A DNA stretch of 64,000 nucleotides, taken from NCBI GenBank assembly GCA_016617855.1, contig JAECUM010012959.1, positions 33,657 to 97,656 of the forward strand. The letters are read 5' to 3'. This stretch comes from Megalonaias nervosa (taxonomy: Eukaryota; Mollusca; Bivalvia; Unionida; Unionidae). The notes beneath the pieces were generated by a model. That model was not told the DNA's origin. It was given only the letters and a program-made list of their open reading frames with translations, and did no database searches. A program made the translations under genes and the position numbers. Shown piece after piece: positions 23,996-33,439 of the stretch (positions within the stretch are counted from its first letter, which is position 1; each line of letters opens with the position of its first letter).

Positions 23996-24970
23996 TCCGT
24001 AAGCACATGGGAATACCCTGCCAGCAACGTCTCTATCTCTTCCAGCTGCTCCGCAGTCAACATGGGGCCACACTCCACGTCCGAGGGTGTCTCAGCCCTC
24101 GTTAAGGGACAGCTTGGGACGTTGTTCGCACCTTCCGTGTCGCCTTCGCCGTCCTCGGTGAAGATTGCGGCGACGGCAAACTCGCTGAAGGTCTTTCTAT
24201 CTCGGTATCTCTTAAGGAGATTAGCATGGTACAGCATCTCTTTAGTCGGTAGTCGTATCCGATACGTCTGGCCCCCGACCTTCCCGGTTACGACGACGGC
24301 CCCCTCCATGAAACTTGCAGCTTGTTGTGTTCTTAGGGCAACAGCAACAACACCTTGTCCCCTACTTCATGCTGGCGTGATTTCGCGCGCTCGTTGTAAT
24401 ACTTCGCCTGACGCGACTTCGCTCGCTTGAGGTTCTCCTGTGCGAGGGTACAAACGTCTTCCAGTTTGTTTTGCAAATCCGCGACGTACTGATAGGTAGT
24501 ACGTAGCGTGATCATCTAACCATACAAGACTTCAAAGGGAGAAAACCCTAAACTCGATTATGGTACTTCCCGATATGCGAAAAGCATGGCAGGAACACAC
24601 TTATCCCAATCTTGGGGACGGCCTTCACACAGCTTCTCAAGTGTGTTTTTCAGAGTCCCGTTAAACCGCTCGACCAGTCCGTTACATTGGGGGTGATACT
24701 GTGTAGTCGTAAGATGCTTAATCGACATCAGTCGGTTCACCTCTCCCATCACGCGACTCATGAATTGGGTGCCTTGATCGGTCAGGATCTCGTCGGTCAC
24801 TCTGACTCTTGACCAAATCCCAAACAGCGCTTCAGCGACGGTTTCTGAATCAATATTGTGCAATGCGACAGCCTCCGGATAGTGTGTAGCGTAATCTACA
24901 ACTGCTAAAATATACCGATTTCCTTGTGCCGACGCGGGTTTTATCGGTCCGATGAAATCCATCACGATTT
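23996..24970 (-). pseudogene. second Gmr1-like element: integrase and start of RT (left part)
   Basis: Read on the minus strand from 24970, the frame starts at the first catalytic Asp region ('VMDFIGPIK'), then 'LTDQGTQF' (24770) and 'LVERFNGTLK' (24670) with the catalytic Glu. Next come 'AMLFAYREVP', a stop and frameshift near 24520-24555, and the GPF/Y-type module. It then passes straight into the beginning of the RT ('LTAEQLEEIETLLAGYSHVL', 24055-24000). The INT-then-RT order again marks a Gmr1-like element, of a different and more GC-rich family than 11.8-20.1 kb. It is cut on one side by the LINE and on the other by Polinton-like element 1. Confidence 0.8.
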
Positions 24971-24975
24971 CGTGG
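24971..24975. repeat. target site duplication CGTGG (left)
   Basis: CGTGG precedes the left end of element 1 and recurs at 41691-41695 directly after its right end. Confidence 0.85.
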
Positions 24976-25247
24976 AGCAGCAGAGAGGGTGAACCCTACA
25001 ACTTTTTGCTCGAGTCCGTGAGCAAAAATAAAGGTTCCTACAGAGGCTGAAAAAACAAGGTCAATAACGTTAAACTGAAGCCTCTAACCGAGTATATTTT
25101 CATACGGTTGAGAACAGACAATAAATCGTCTGGGTTAGCTCATTTTTGTTAATTCCATCATTGACGTATTTTTTTTCCTTCAAATTTTTATGCGACTCGT
25201 TTACTCGCTGGGTCACTCAATTTTTGTCGTTCACCCTCTCTGCTGCT
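24976..25247 (+). repeat. terminal inverted repeat, element 1 left
   Basis: It starts AGCAGCAGAGAGGGTGAAC and is about 96% identical (by eye) to the inverse complement of 41420-41690. Its inner edge is again the inverse of its outer edge (GTTCACCCTCTCTGCTGCT at 25229-25247), so the repeat is itself bounded by a 19-bp inverted repeat. Confidence 0.95.
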
Positions 25248-25278
25248 ATAAATTAAACATCCAGTATAAATATTATCA

Positions 25279-26448
25279 ATGATGAATATTGGAGAACCAC
25301 ACTCAGCTAGATTAGCTCGAGAGCGACTAGAAGCAATTAAAAAATATTTACCTGTTCGTGATTCTGTAAAGCAACAACTACAATCACGTCAGGAATCTCA
25401 AGTTCAATTTGAAGAGGATACAAAACAAGTATTTAAACCTATTACAGAGACTACAAAAGGTCTTCTTCCTGCTTTAGAAAAAACTGCTGAAGCAATTGGA
25501 AAAACCGCTGAAGAAACTAGAAAAATAGCAAAAAGAACTAAGAAAACAAAAAAGATTTTGCGAGAACTTCCAGCTGAAATAGCTACTGCTCAGTTAATGC
25601 GACAAATACCTGAAGATGCTGACCAAGCTCGTGCTGAAATAGGTGATGAAAAAGATCGTATACCAGAATCAGAGAAAGAATCAGAAGCAAAAGCCAAGGT
25701 TAATGTGCTTGATAAGTTTACCGAAAGCGCTATTAAACTTATTAGAAAAGCCGTAGAACCAAAAGTATTAGCTCAACTTGCCGTGTTAAGTTATAGTTAT
25801 CGAAAACAATTTTTAAAATCTGAATTCGCTGATGATTCCATAAGTCAGGATAATTGGTACAAGTGGATATTTCGCGTACACCATGATGTTATTCAAGCTC
25901 GAAACAACGACCCAAGATATAATACGTTTATTAAATTGGTAGATAAATATATTAAATGGTCACAATCAGCATCCGAAGAGGAACTACTACAACAACAACA
26001 ACAACTACTACAACAACTAATACAACCACAACAACAACAAAAACCGCAAACGTGGGAAAGATCACTGCGTGATTATCCAAAATCACCAAAACATGCAGAA
26101 AAACAGCAGAAACCAGGTAAAGAAAAAGAAAAAGAAACAGATGTATTAGAATATATATTCAGACAACCAGGTGAAGAGGAAGAAGAAGAATGGCAAGATG
26201 CTCCCGGCGCAACTGGAAGTGGCCTTACTAATCAAGGAAGTGGTCTTATTACCTGTCCTAATAAGGTCCTTGCCGATGTTGATCGACTAGAAATCCTCAT
26301 TGGAGGAAAACGAGCTGGTAATAATTCCCCAGAAATCATTAATGAAGCAGCTGACATTTGTAATTGATTATTTACAGGCGGTATCATGGATATTAATGTG
26401 TATCGGTCTCTCATTAATGAAATCGCCGATGACTACCATAGTGATTAA
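25279..26448 (+). pseudogene. coiled-coil structural protein of unknown function, element 1 (first gene)
   Basis: The first gene after the left repeat would encode 389 residues, but an in-frame TGA at 26365-26367 cuts it at residue 362, 27 codons short of the normal end at 26448. The homologue in element 2 has no stop there. Residues about 1-150 are rich in Lys, Glu and Ala and look like a long coiled coil. A glutamine-rich run lies at about 235-260. A glycine-rich hinge (ATGSGL) precedes a conserved C-terminal block with 'GGKRAGNNSPEIINEAADIC'. I do not recognise the family. Position at the head of the capsid gene row suggests a virion or assembly role (inference). Confidence 0.65.
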
Positions 26449-26477
26449 ATATAATTAGATATAGATACTATAATAAA

Positions 26478-26945
26478 ATGATCGTATATAATACTCAACG
26501 TGGACCAACCATGGTCAGAGTAATAAATTCACGATTACCAGTATACAAAACGACCTACGGAGATGGACTAGGTGATGTTGTTCAAGGTCTATTTAGAAGA
26601 ATAGCCCCAAAAGCAATACCGATTGCAAAGCAACTGGGAATGAAAGCTATTGATGTTGTTCATGAAAAAGGTATTGGTGCTGTTGGTGATGTTGCTAGTA
26701 AAGTATTCTCAGCAATCAAAGATAGACTAGCACGATTAATACGACGAAAACCTCAACCATCAGTGAAACTGGCCAGCACTGAAGTAATGCCCGCAAATGT
26801 CAGTAAAATAATAAATCAAGCTGCGAATCAAAAACTAGCAGAGTTGGCTAGTGTACCAATGTCAGAAAAAGAAAAAAATATAACCGCTAGTCTGATAGCA
26901 GGAAGTGGTCTCACTTCCCGACGTGGTCTTCGTGTTAGACGATAG
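26478..26945 (+). CDS. basic core-like virion protein, element 1
   Basis: This gene of 155 residues lies between the coiled-coil gene and the major capsid gene. The centre alternates glycine and hydrophobic residues ('YGDGLGDVVQGLF', 'KAIDVVHEKGIGAVGDVASK'), followed by an Arg/Lys-rich stretch 'RLARLIRRK', and it ends with 'SRRGLRVRR'. Near the end, I-A-G-S|G (residues 140-144) fits the adenovirus protease cleavage pattern. The mix of basic tail and possible maturation site resembles adenovirus minor core/cement proteins, but I cannot show homology. The frame is intact; start chosen at the ATG preceded by an AT-rich TATAATAAA context. Confidence 0.65.
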   Translation: MIVYNTQRGPTMVRVINSRLPVYKTTYGDGLGDVVQGLFRRIAPKAIPIAKQLGMKAIDVVHEKGIGAVGDVASKVFSAIKDRLARLIRRKPQPSVKLASTEVMPANVSKIINQAANQKLAELASVPMSEKEKNITASLIAGSGLTSRRGLRVRR

Positions 26946-26959
26946 CAAATATAATAAAG

Positions 26960-28342
26960 ATGTTCAAACGTGTATCTGATCCCGCATTTGACATGGACGC
27001 ACCAGTACTCAAAGATGAGTCTGTGCGTGATTATCAATATTATTCTTATGATGCACGAATTCCAGATCATGGTGGAAGAATTGAACTTCAAGTTCAAGAT
27101 ACAAGTAGGTATTTCTTACCCGCTGAAGCATTTATTGAAGTAGAAGGTGAAATTTTAAATATCGCTAATTCTGCAGTACCAGTAGCATATGGAGACGATG
27201 TTATTGTCGGTTTTGTTAATAATGGTATTATGGCGTTATTTGATAGCGCTACGTATATGATTGACGGAAAAAATATTGAATCAATTCAGAAAGACGTTGA
27301 CGTTGCTACAACAATACTTGGTCTTGCAAGATACAGCGATGATTATTGAAGATCAACTGGTCCATCAATGATGTTTGTAAAAGATACTTCTAATTCTCCA
27401 GAGTATCAACAATATGAAATAGGACAACAAAGAAATTTTGCCAGAAACGCCAACGCTGATGTACAAAGTATGATTATTAATGTAGATCCAGATTTTAAAT
27501 TAGGATTTAGATCACGTCGAGCAATGTTACGAGGTAATAGAAGAGCGTTTTCATGTGCGATTCCACTGTCACATATCTTTGGATTCTGTAGAAATGTCAG
27601 AAAAGTCATTTTCGGAGCTAAGCATACAGTTGTACTTGTACGAAAAGCAACCGACAATGATGCAATATGGCGACCCACTGGTGATGCTGGTAAAGTAATT
27701 CTTACAAAACTTTCATTATGGATGCCAGTAATGACTCCATCAATATCTGAAGAACAAAAATTAATTTCATTTATGGATCAAGGTGTTAAATCGATGTTAT
27801 CATGGTTAACAATGACCACAGATTCTATCCAGAGTAACATTAATGGTTTATTTACATGGCAAATAGCTTCTCAGCAAGGTGTTTCTACACCACGACATAT
27901 ATTTATTGCATTTCAAGATGCTGCAAATGATCAAACACGTAGTATTATGATATTTGATAATCTTGGCGTTTCTGAGGTTTCGTTGAGGATAAATGGACAT
28001 CAAGAACCATCCGAGGATATATTACTGAATTTCGATCAAAATCATGCAGCACGTGCATATCATCGTCTTATGTCGTTTATGGGGCGTGATCAGAATGTTG
28101 ATGCTGGTTTACAAATATCGCAGTTAGATTTTACAACCTTATATCCAATTTATTACTTTTCGCTGGAGCATTTAGATTTATTTAGACAATCTGTTGTGGA
28201 TATACATTTTCGAGCTCGTGTGACAATAGGAGCTATTGCCAATTACAGAGCGATAGCCGTTATACTCAGCGATAAATCAATGTTACTTGAAGGTGTTGGT
28301 GGTCGCATGAGAGTCGTTGATGCTCCAGTAGAAAACATGTAA
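26960..28342 (+). pseudogene. major capsid protein (double-jelly-roll type), element 1
   Basis: The frame is 460 codons long, with one in-frame TGA at 27347-27349 (codon 130). The element 2 copy has TCA there, so this is a single nonsense change. Visible marks are 'YFLPAEAFIEVEGEIL' and 'VGFVNNGIMALFDSATYMID' in the first barrel, 'FSCAIPLSHIFGFCRNV' in the middle, and 'FTTLYPIYYFSLEHLDL' near the end of the second barrel, which is the signature region of Polinton-type MCPs. MCP trimers would form the icosahedral shell. It is the largest morphogenesis gene of the row and is followed by the pX-like gene, as in other Polintons. The call rests on motif resemblance and context; no structure prediction was made. 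Confidence 0.75.
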
Positions 28343-28364
28343 TTAGATCGCTCATAATATTATG

Positions 28365-28769
28365 ATGTCATATAATCACGTTAATGTCAGTCTGACTCCT
28401 GGTCAGATTAAAAAGCTACAATCAGCATAAAAAAATAACTGTGGATTAAAAATATCGCTAAAAAGAGAACAGATGAGTGGTGTAAATAAATTATCGTTGA
28501 CCGAGCGTCAGTTCAGAAACTTCAGTGAAGCCAAAAAATCAAATAAAGGTGTAAAACTTAATCTTTCTGCGGGCGCCATTAAAGATATTGTTAAATCTGG
28601 CGGAATTTTTCCACTTCTTGCAGCTATACCAGCATTAATAGCCTCTGCAGCCCCAGCTGTTGCAAAAGCAACTGCATTAGGCGCTGTTGGAACCGCTGCT
28701 GGAATGGCATTAAAGAAAGCAACGGGTCAGAGAATAAAATCTTACAAAAAAAAAAGGGAAAAGGTCTAA
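28365..28769 (+). pseudogene. pX-like hydrophobic/basic virion protein, element 1 (interrupted by UAA)
   Basis: The N-terminal 21 codons include 'VSLTPGQIKKLQ', a sequence start typical of the pX-like protein of Polintons. An in-frame TAA at 28428-28430 follows. The frame then stays open to 28769: 'LKISLKREQMSG', 'KLSLTERQ', 'GVKLNLS', then a long Ala/Gly/Pro hydrophobic segment 'FPLLAAIPALIASAAPAVAK' and a Lys-rich tail. The repeated 'L(T/S)xxQ...K' units and membrane-active-looking segment recall adenovirus pX/pVI-like proteins. Element 2 has the same TAA at the homologous codon. The ATG at 28473 could permit downstream initiation in this copy only. Confidence 0.65.
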
Positions 28770-28842
28770 GATTGCCAGGGACCCCATATTCATGGCACGG
28801 AAAGGGTCTAAGATTGCCAGGGTCAGTTCATTGATTCTGCCC

Positions 28843-29256
28843 ATGTCCAATTTTGATTTACTCGATGCTGCTAAAAAATTAAAAATAAAAAACTTCAGAG
28901 GTGTTTTTATGCGTGATCAGTTACCAGAAAAACCAAACAATATTGAAACTGGTATTATTAATCTCGATAAAAACTCTGGTCGTGGCACTCATTGGGTTGG
29001 ATATGCAATTGATCCACGTGGAATTATTTATTTTGATTCATATGGACTAGCACCACCAAAAGAATTTTTAGAATATGTTAGCAGCATGCAAAGTACTCCA
29101 ATCTGGTATTCAACATTACCAACACAAACATTAACTGATCCGCCAATATGTGGTCGTGAAGTACTCGCTGTACTTGATGCTGTATCAAAATCAACAAAAC
29201 CACCTCATAAAGTCGTGCATGAATATACTACGTTATCACATTTAAACAGACATTAG
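28843..29256 (+). CDS. adenain-type cysteine protease (Polinton PRO), element 1
   Basis: The protein has 137 residues from the ATG that opens 'MSNFDLLDAAKKL', preferred over the in-frame ATG 51 bases upstream because that leader is a decayed repeat of the upstream tail. The catalytic His is in 'GTHWVGYAI', the acidic residue in 'YFDSYGLAPP' and the Cys in 'PPICGREVL', the usual order H-D-C of adenovirus-like/Ulp1-fold proteases. It would cleave virion precursors during maturation, and a candidate site lies in the neighbouring core-like protein. The frame is intact. Confidence 0.85.
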   Translation: MSNFDLLDAAKKLKIKNFRGVFMRDQLPEKPNNIETGIINLDKNSGRGTHWVGYAIDPRGIIYFDSYGLAPPKEFLEYVSSMQSTPIWYSTLPTQTLTDPPICGREVLAVLDAVSKSTKPPHKVVHEYTTLSHLNRH

Positions 29257-29264
29257 TAAATATA

Positions 29265-30335
29265 ATGGTGGATATTTACGGAAGATCTTCTCTTGGTAAA
29301 GCTCAGCAGCAAGGTGATTTATCTAAATATGCAACTCTTGACCAGCTCAGAAATGAAATCGATGATTTATTAAACATTATAAGTGTGGATCAAAATCAAG
29401 TCGTTGTTTTTCAGGATAAACAAGGACGATTAAAGACAAGTAATATACAACTGCCAGATGTACTCATACGAATTCCTAATGCGGTTGTTAATAATATCGT
29501 TACTTTTACTGATCAAGGTAAAATACAAGATTCCGGTACGTCAGTCAACGATTATGTCAAAAAAGCTGGTGATTCATTCCCGGGTCCCATTATCATGAAT
29601 CGAAATAAAATTATAGACCTTGGAAACCCAGCCGCAGATACAGACGCCGCAACAAAAAAATATGTGGATGATCAAGAATCTAAGTACGTATTAGTCAACG
29701 GCGGTATAATGCGTGCATTTCTCAATATGAATAATAATAGTATTAATAATCTTAGAACACCAGAATCTGATTTTGATGCTGCAACAAAAAAATACGTCGA
29801 TGATAAGGAAATTCCTATGACAACTTCGCTAAAAACAATCAATGACGAAATGACTACACTCAATAATACTTTTTCTAGACATGTAGAAACGTTCTTAAAT
29901 TTTCGTAGAAACATAAACAAAACCATTAAAGGATTTTTGGGGGAACAACCAACCGTTGACATGAAACTCTCCGACGTTAACACGAAACCCAACGACATTG
30001 TCAGTGGAATACCTAATATTGTTCAAAAAACTAATCTGATTAAAATTCCACACGGACAAATTAAAAATATCGTGTACACAGTAGCATCAGGATCATCAAC
30101 ATTGACACCACAAAATAACACTCTCGAACATACCGCAGAAGTAACTGGGTTATACAGGCTGTCCATGTACGGTTTGGAAATTACTGCGGCCACTTCATCA
30201 TCACCGAATGTAGATCATAATCCTCTACTGGTGATGCTAAATAAGAACATCAAAGAAACATTTACGTTGACGTCAACGGAAATGCTCCCGAGATGTTACT
30301 GGTGGTGTCTGGAATTCGTAGCTGAAACTCCTTAA
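29265..30335 (+). CDS. fibre-like / tail-fibre-repeat protein, element 1
   Basis: This intact protein of 356 residues starts at an ATATAATG context 8 bases after the protease gene. Two copies of a repeat of the form 'N-x-I-x-x-L(G/R)-x-P-x-x-D-x-DAATKKYVDD' (residues about 110-135 and 160-185) match the trimeric tail-fibre repeats of phages and Polinton-related viruses. The last third ('TLEHTAEVTGLYRLSMYGLE') is beta-rich and could be a head domain that binds a receptor. I infer a vertex fibre. It sits between protease and membrane-protein genes. Confidence 0.65.
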   Translation: MVDIYGRSSLGKAQQQGDLSKYATLDQLRNEIDDLLNIISVDQNQVVVFQDKQGRLKTSNIQLPDVLIRIPNAVVNNIVTFTDQGKIQDSGTSVNDYVKKAGDSFPGPIIMNRNKIIDLGNPAADTDAATKKYVDDQESKYVLVNGGIMRAFLNMNNNSINNLRTPESDFDAATKKYVDDKEIPMTTSLKTINDEMTTLNNTFSRHVETFLNFRRNINKTIKGFLGEQPTVDMKLSDVNTKPNDIVSGIPNIVQKTNLIKIPHGQIKNIVYTVASGSSTLTPQNNTLEHTAEVTGLYRLSMYGLEITAATSSSPNVDHNPLLVMLNKNIKETFTLTSTEMLPRCYWWCLEFVAETP

Positions 30336-30359
30336 TTAATTACTTAACGTCATTGTATA

Positions 30360-30884
30360 ATGAATCAAAACCAAGGACCCCAGTCCTACGTCGACGTTCA
30401 ACGTCACAGATATAATCAAATATGTAAATGTCAGATTGAATTAAAAAATATCATCGACGATTATACAGTAAAAGTAAAAAAATATCGCAGACGTATGGTT
30501 GTCATTGATATAATTGTTTACTCAGTTTCCGCTGTTGTTGCTGAAGCCGGATTATTATTATCAACAATAACAATGACAGCGCCTGCAGTTGTAACAATTG
30601 TCGTTTCAACTTCAACGACTATCGCAGGCATTCTCAGTATTATCGCTAAGAAGATATCTGCATGTACAAATACTAAATTACACGAGTATATAATAAAATT
30701 ACACACAGCAACAACAGCCTATTCTAAATTATCGTCATATATTTCCTTGTATCTCAGCGATGGTAAAATATCTGATGAGGAGTTCGCAACGATAATGAAA
30801 ACCTATGATGAAGCATTCAGAATCGCTAGCGATTTTGGTGACAAAGTCACTCACAACAGCCAAGGCGACAAAATGGAGAATTAA
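30360..30884 (+). CDS. membrane protein of unknown function, element 1
   Basis: This intact protein of 174 residues has a polar N-terminus with CKC, then two long hydrophobic segments (about residues 48-70 and 75-102: 'VVIDIIVYSVSAVVAEAGLL', 'APAVVTIVVS') and a helical C-terminal half. It begins at TATAATG. The element 2 homologue is also intact (162 residues), so the gene has been kept open in both copies. I do not recognise the family. It may be a minor virion membrane-active protein or an ion-channel-like protein (speculation). Confidence 0.6.
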   Translation: MNQNQGPQSYVDVQRHRYNQICKCQIELKNIIDDYTVKVKKYRRRMVVIDIIVYSVSAVVAEAGLLLSTITMTAPAVVTIVVSTSTTIAGILSIIAKKISACTNTKLHEYIIKLHTATTAYSKLSSYISLYLSDGKISDEEFATIMKTYDEAFRIASDFGDKVTHNSQGDKMEN

Positions 30885-30902
30885 ATAATAACAATAATAA
30901 TA

Positions 30903-32409
30903 ATGACTGAGTCCTCGACAACGTCGAGAGAGTTACTTCAACAGATCGTCACTAATACAGCACCATCAAAAACTACTATGATTTCATTAAGTTCGACCAA
31001 TCCTGAGTTTAGCGTTAACTTTCCAACCGCAATTCCTGCAAAAGAAATAGCCATAGCACAATTACGAGTTTATTATAGCTGGCCAAATATTAGATCAAAG
31101 CCATTTGGTGGACTGCAACCGAATATTCGTTAGTATTCGCTAATAAAAATAAACCTGATGGAACTCCTGACTGGCAAGTAGTTAGGATTCCAACGGGCAG
31201 TTATCAAATAGAACAGATCAACGATGAGTTTCAACGTAGAATTAAATCTATTACAGGAAAAGAATCAAAAATAGCAATTACTGCTTATGAACCAACATTA
31301 TCAGCGGCAATTGAAATAAATTCCACTGATTATTTTGTAGATATTTATCAAAGTTCGATTAGATCCGTGTTAGGTTGGCTAGATATTCCACGAGTTTATC
31401 AAGGACCACCAGAACCACAACGATCTGATTTCGTTACAGATAAAAGAATATTTATAAAACTTCCATAATATCAGAGAGGAAAAGATGCTTATCCATGGCA
31501 ACGATATTTTGGTGATAATAGAGTTATACATTATAAAGATAGACAAGAATCATATTTTACAGATGTAATTGATGGTAAGAAAGGTAAAATAATAATACTT
31601 GATGTTGATTTAATAAATTCATATGCTAATACAATTAAATCTGAACATGTACGTGTATTTAATAATCTACAAAATTTATTTTCAAGCATTAATGTTTCTT
31701 ACAACAATGATTTAAAAAATCAAATAATTGAAAAATGCAACATTTGAATCAAGTTGCTTCAGACCTAGAGTTTATGAATGATATTATTGTTAACAGAGAA
31801 AAAAAATTAGTAATCCCATCTAGAATTGCACATACTACAGGTTACATAGTTAATGAAGACGATCCAGTTCAGCGTGTTACACTAAATAATCTGTTTAGAA
31901 CAGTATTTCTTAAACATTTCAGAATTACAAGAGAACAACTACCAACATTCATAATTCCGGGATTTAATTATGAAGAGCCAAAGAAATCAGTTAATGATCT
32001 TATTGATGAACATTTTAAAAGAATATGTGATTCATGGAGAAAATTAATACCTACACCAACCATTCTTAAATATAATAATGATCCACACGGTGGAGGTCGT
32101 CATATTTCTCCTGGTATTGTTAATATAACATCAACGATCGCAGTCAATCTAATATGCGATGCAGTTGATGGTAGTTATCAAGTAGATCTTTCAAAGTTTA
32201 ACCAGGCCCATCAAGGATATATATTATATTCATTTAGTCCTCAAGCGCCCCCTGGGTGGTTAATTGTATCTGAGCCAATTAATCCAGTTTATCTACGTGT
32301 ACATAATCCATTATTATCAAGGATAAATTTCAATCTTACTGACCAGACAGGATACTTGTTGGATTTAAGAGACGAGGAATTAAATATTAATTTGCATATA
32401 CGCTCATAG
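30903..32409 (+). pseudogene. penton-like minor capsid protein, element 1
   Basis: The first 75 codons are open and include 'MISLSSTNPEFSVNFPTAIP', 'IAIAQLRVYYSWPNI'. A frameshift near 31115 follows, with a TAA at 31466-31468 and another change of frame before the last open part (31735-32409). The segment 'PTGSYQIEQINDEFQRRI' is the typical block of Polinton/adintovirus penton proteins. The C-terminal part has 'GGGRHISPGIVNITSTIAV' and 'LRVHNPLLSRINF'. With about 500 codons in total it would form the five-fold vertices of the capsid. Broken here by at least three lesions. Confidence 0.7.
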
Positions 32410-32685
32410 AACGTCTGAGTAAATATTCCCTGATATAATTAGAAGAAAAAAAATCTGATTCTGAAATAATATATTTATTTTTTTTTACTGATTTTTCATA
32501 ATCTGATGGGCTAAATACTCAACAAATTATTAAATTTTGCTAGATTTTTCATTTAGTCGTGTAAATACGCCATCAAATTAATAAATTTTGCTAGATTTTT
32601 TCAATCTCATGGGTTAAACAGTACTCAAAATCATTAAAATGTGAATAATAATTAAATTTCTACGTTGAGGCTATTGTATTTATAA

Positions 32686-32752
32686 TGAAGCGAGATAACT
32701 CTGTACTCTCTGTAGAGTAAATTAAGCAGTTATCTCCCTCATCGCTACGTCA
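32686..32752. repeat. GAGATAACT hairpin
   Basis: AGCGAGATAACT and AGTTATCTC...CGCT are inverted around a ~28 bp loop that holds a second small inverted repeat (ACTCT...AGAGT). GGGAGATAACT-type sequences are, from memory, common in molluscan repeats. Confidence 0.5.
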
Positions 32753-33188
32753 GCTCATAATACCACGAAGATATCTTGTTTTCTTTAATTATTTAGCGAT
32801 TTAATTCTCTCTCTGTAAGCAATTAGCTGCCACTGGAGCAGTAATTTGTGATAGAAAAGGATAATATGCGATTATTTTGTGAAGTATGTTTGAAAATCGA
32901 AATAAATTCATGCTACAGTTCTACAATAACTGATTTTATTCACTACGCTGTGGTATGCTATATATCTGCATGTACAAGGTGTGGCATGTTATATTGATCT
33001 GAATGTACTCTTGAACTGTGTGGAATTATCGTATTTTATGAAGTGTGTTTGTAAATTGAAGTAAATCTACGCTGCAGTTTCACAATAATTGCGATTTTAT
33101 TCTATTAGTAAATACAAGTCAAGAGTTAATCACATGTGAGACAGTGTAAATAGTTATATACTTAAATTTAACCATATATTCATAACAG

Positions 33189-33262
33189 ATCCGGTAGCCA
33201 AGTGGTTAATGTGTTTGTGTGTGGATCCACTAGTGTAGACTCTTTGTGTGTTCGAGTCTCCA
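33189..33262 (+). ncRNA. tRNA-like sequence (Pol III A box and B box), element 1
   Basis: TAGCCAAGTGG matches the tRNA A-box consensus and GTTCGAGTC, about 50 bases on, matches the B box. A full cloverleaf does not form because acceptor and T stems are mismatched, so I treat it as tRNA-derived or as an internal Pol III promoter. A related sequence lies at the equivalent place of element 2 in flipped orientation. Confidence 0.4.
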
Positions 33263-33357
33263 AAAATGCTAAAGATATATTATCTTGCATTTGGCGACAG
33301 ATGCTATTAATTGGAGGGGGGGGGGTCAGGAGAATCAAATCCGAAACAGACAAAATA

Positions 33358-33430
33358 CACTCTCCCACCATACAACCACGTGGTGGGTGTACTTTTTTGC
33401 ACTCCCCGGGGTCTTGTATGGGGGAGAGTG
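33358..33430. repeat. large conserved hairpin, copy a (element 1)
   Basis: CACTCTCCCACCATACAA pairs with TTGTATGGGGGAGAGTG with one bulge. The inner part holds ACCACGTGGT and ACTCCCCGGGGT palindromes and a run of six T. A near-identical copy occurs at 33668-33738 and a diverged copy in element 2. Confidence 0.8.
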
Positions 33431-33439
33431 CACAAAATC

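Noticed and set aside
29672..29998. Minus-strand frame inside the fibre-like gene
   Set aside because: Shadow of a well supported plus-strand gene; similar shadows occur in the capsid, membrane-protein and penton-like genes.
33189..33262. A functional tRNA gene
   Set aside because: A and B boxes are good but acceptor and T stems do not pair and no anticodon can be assigned, so only a tRNA-like call is made. The same holds for 51926-51996.
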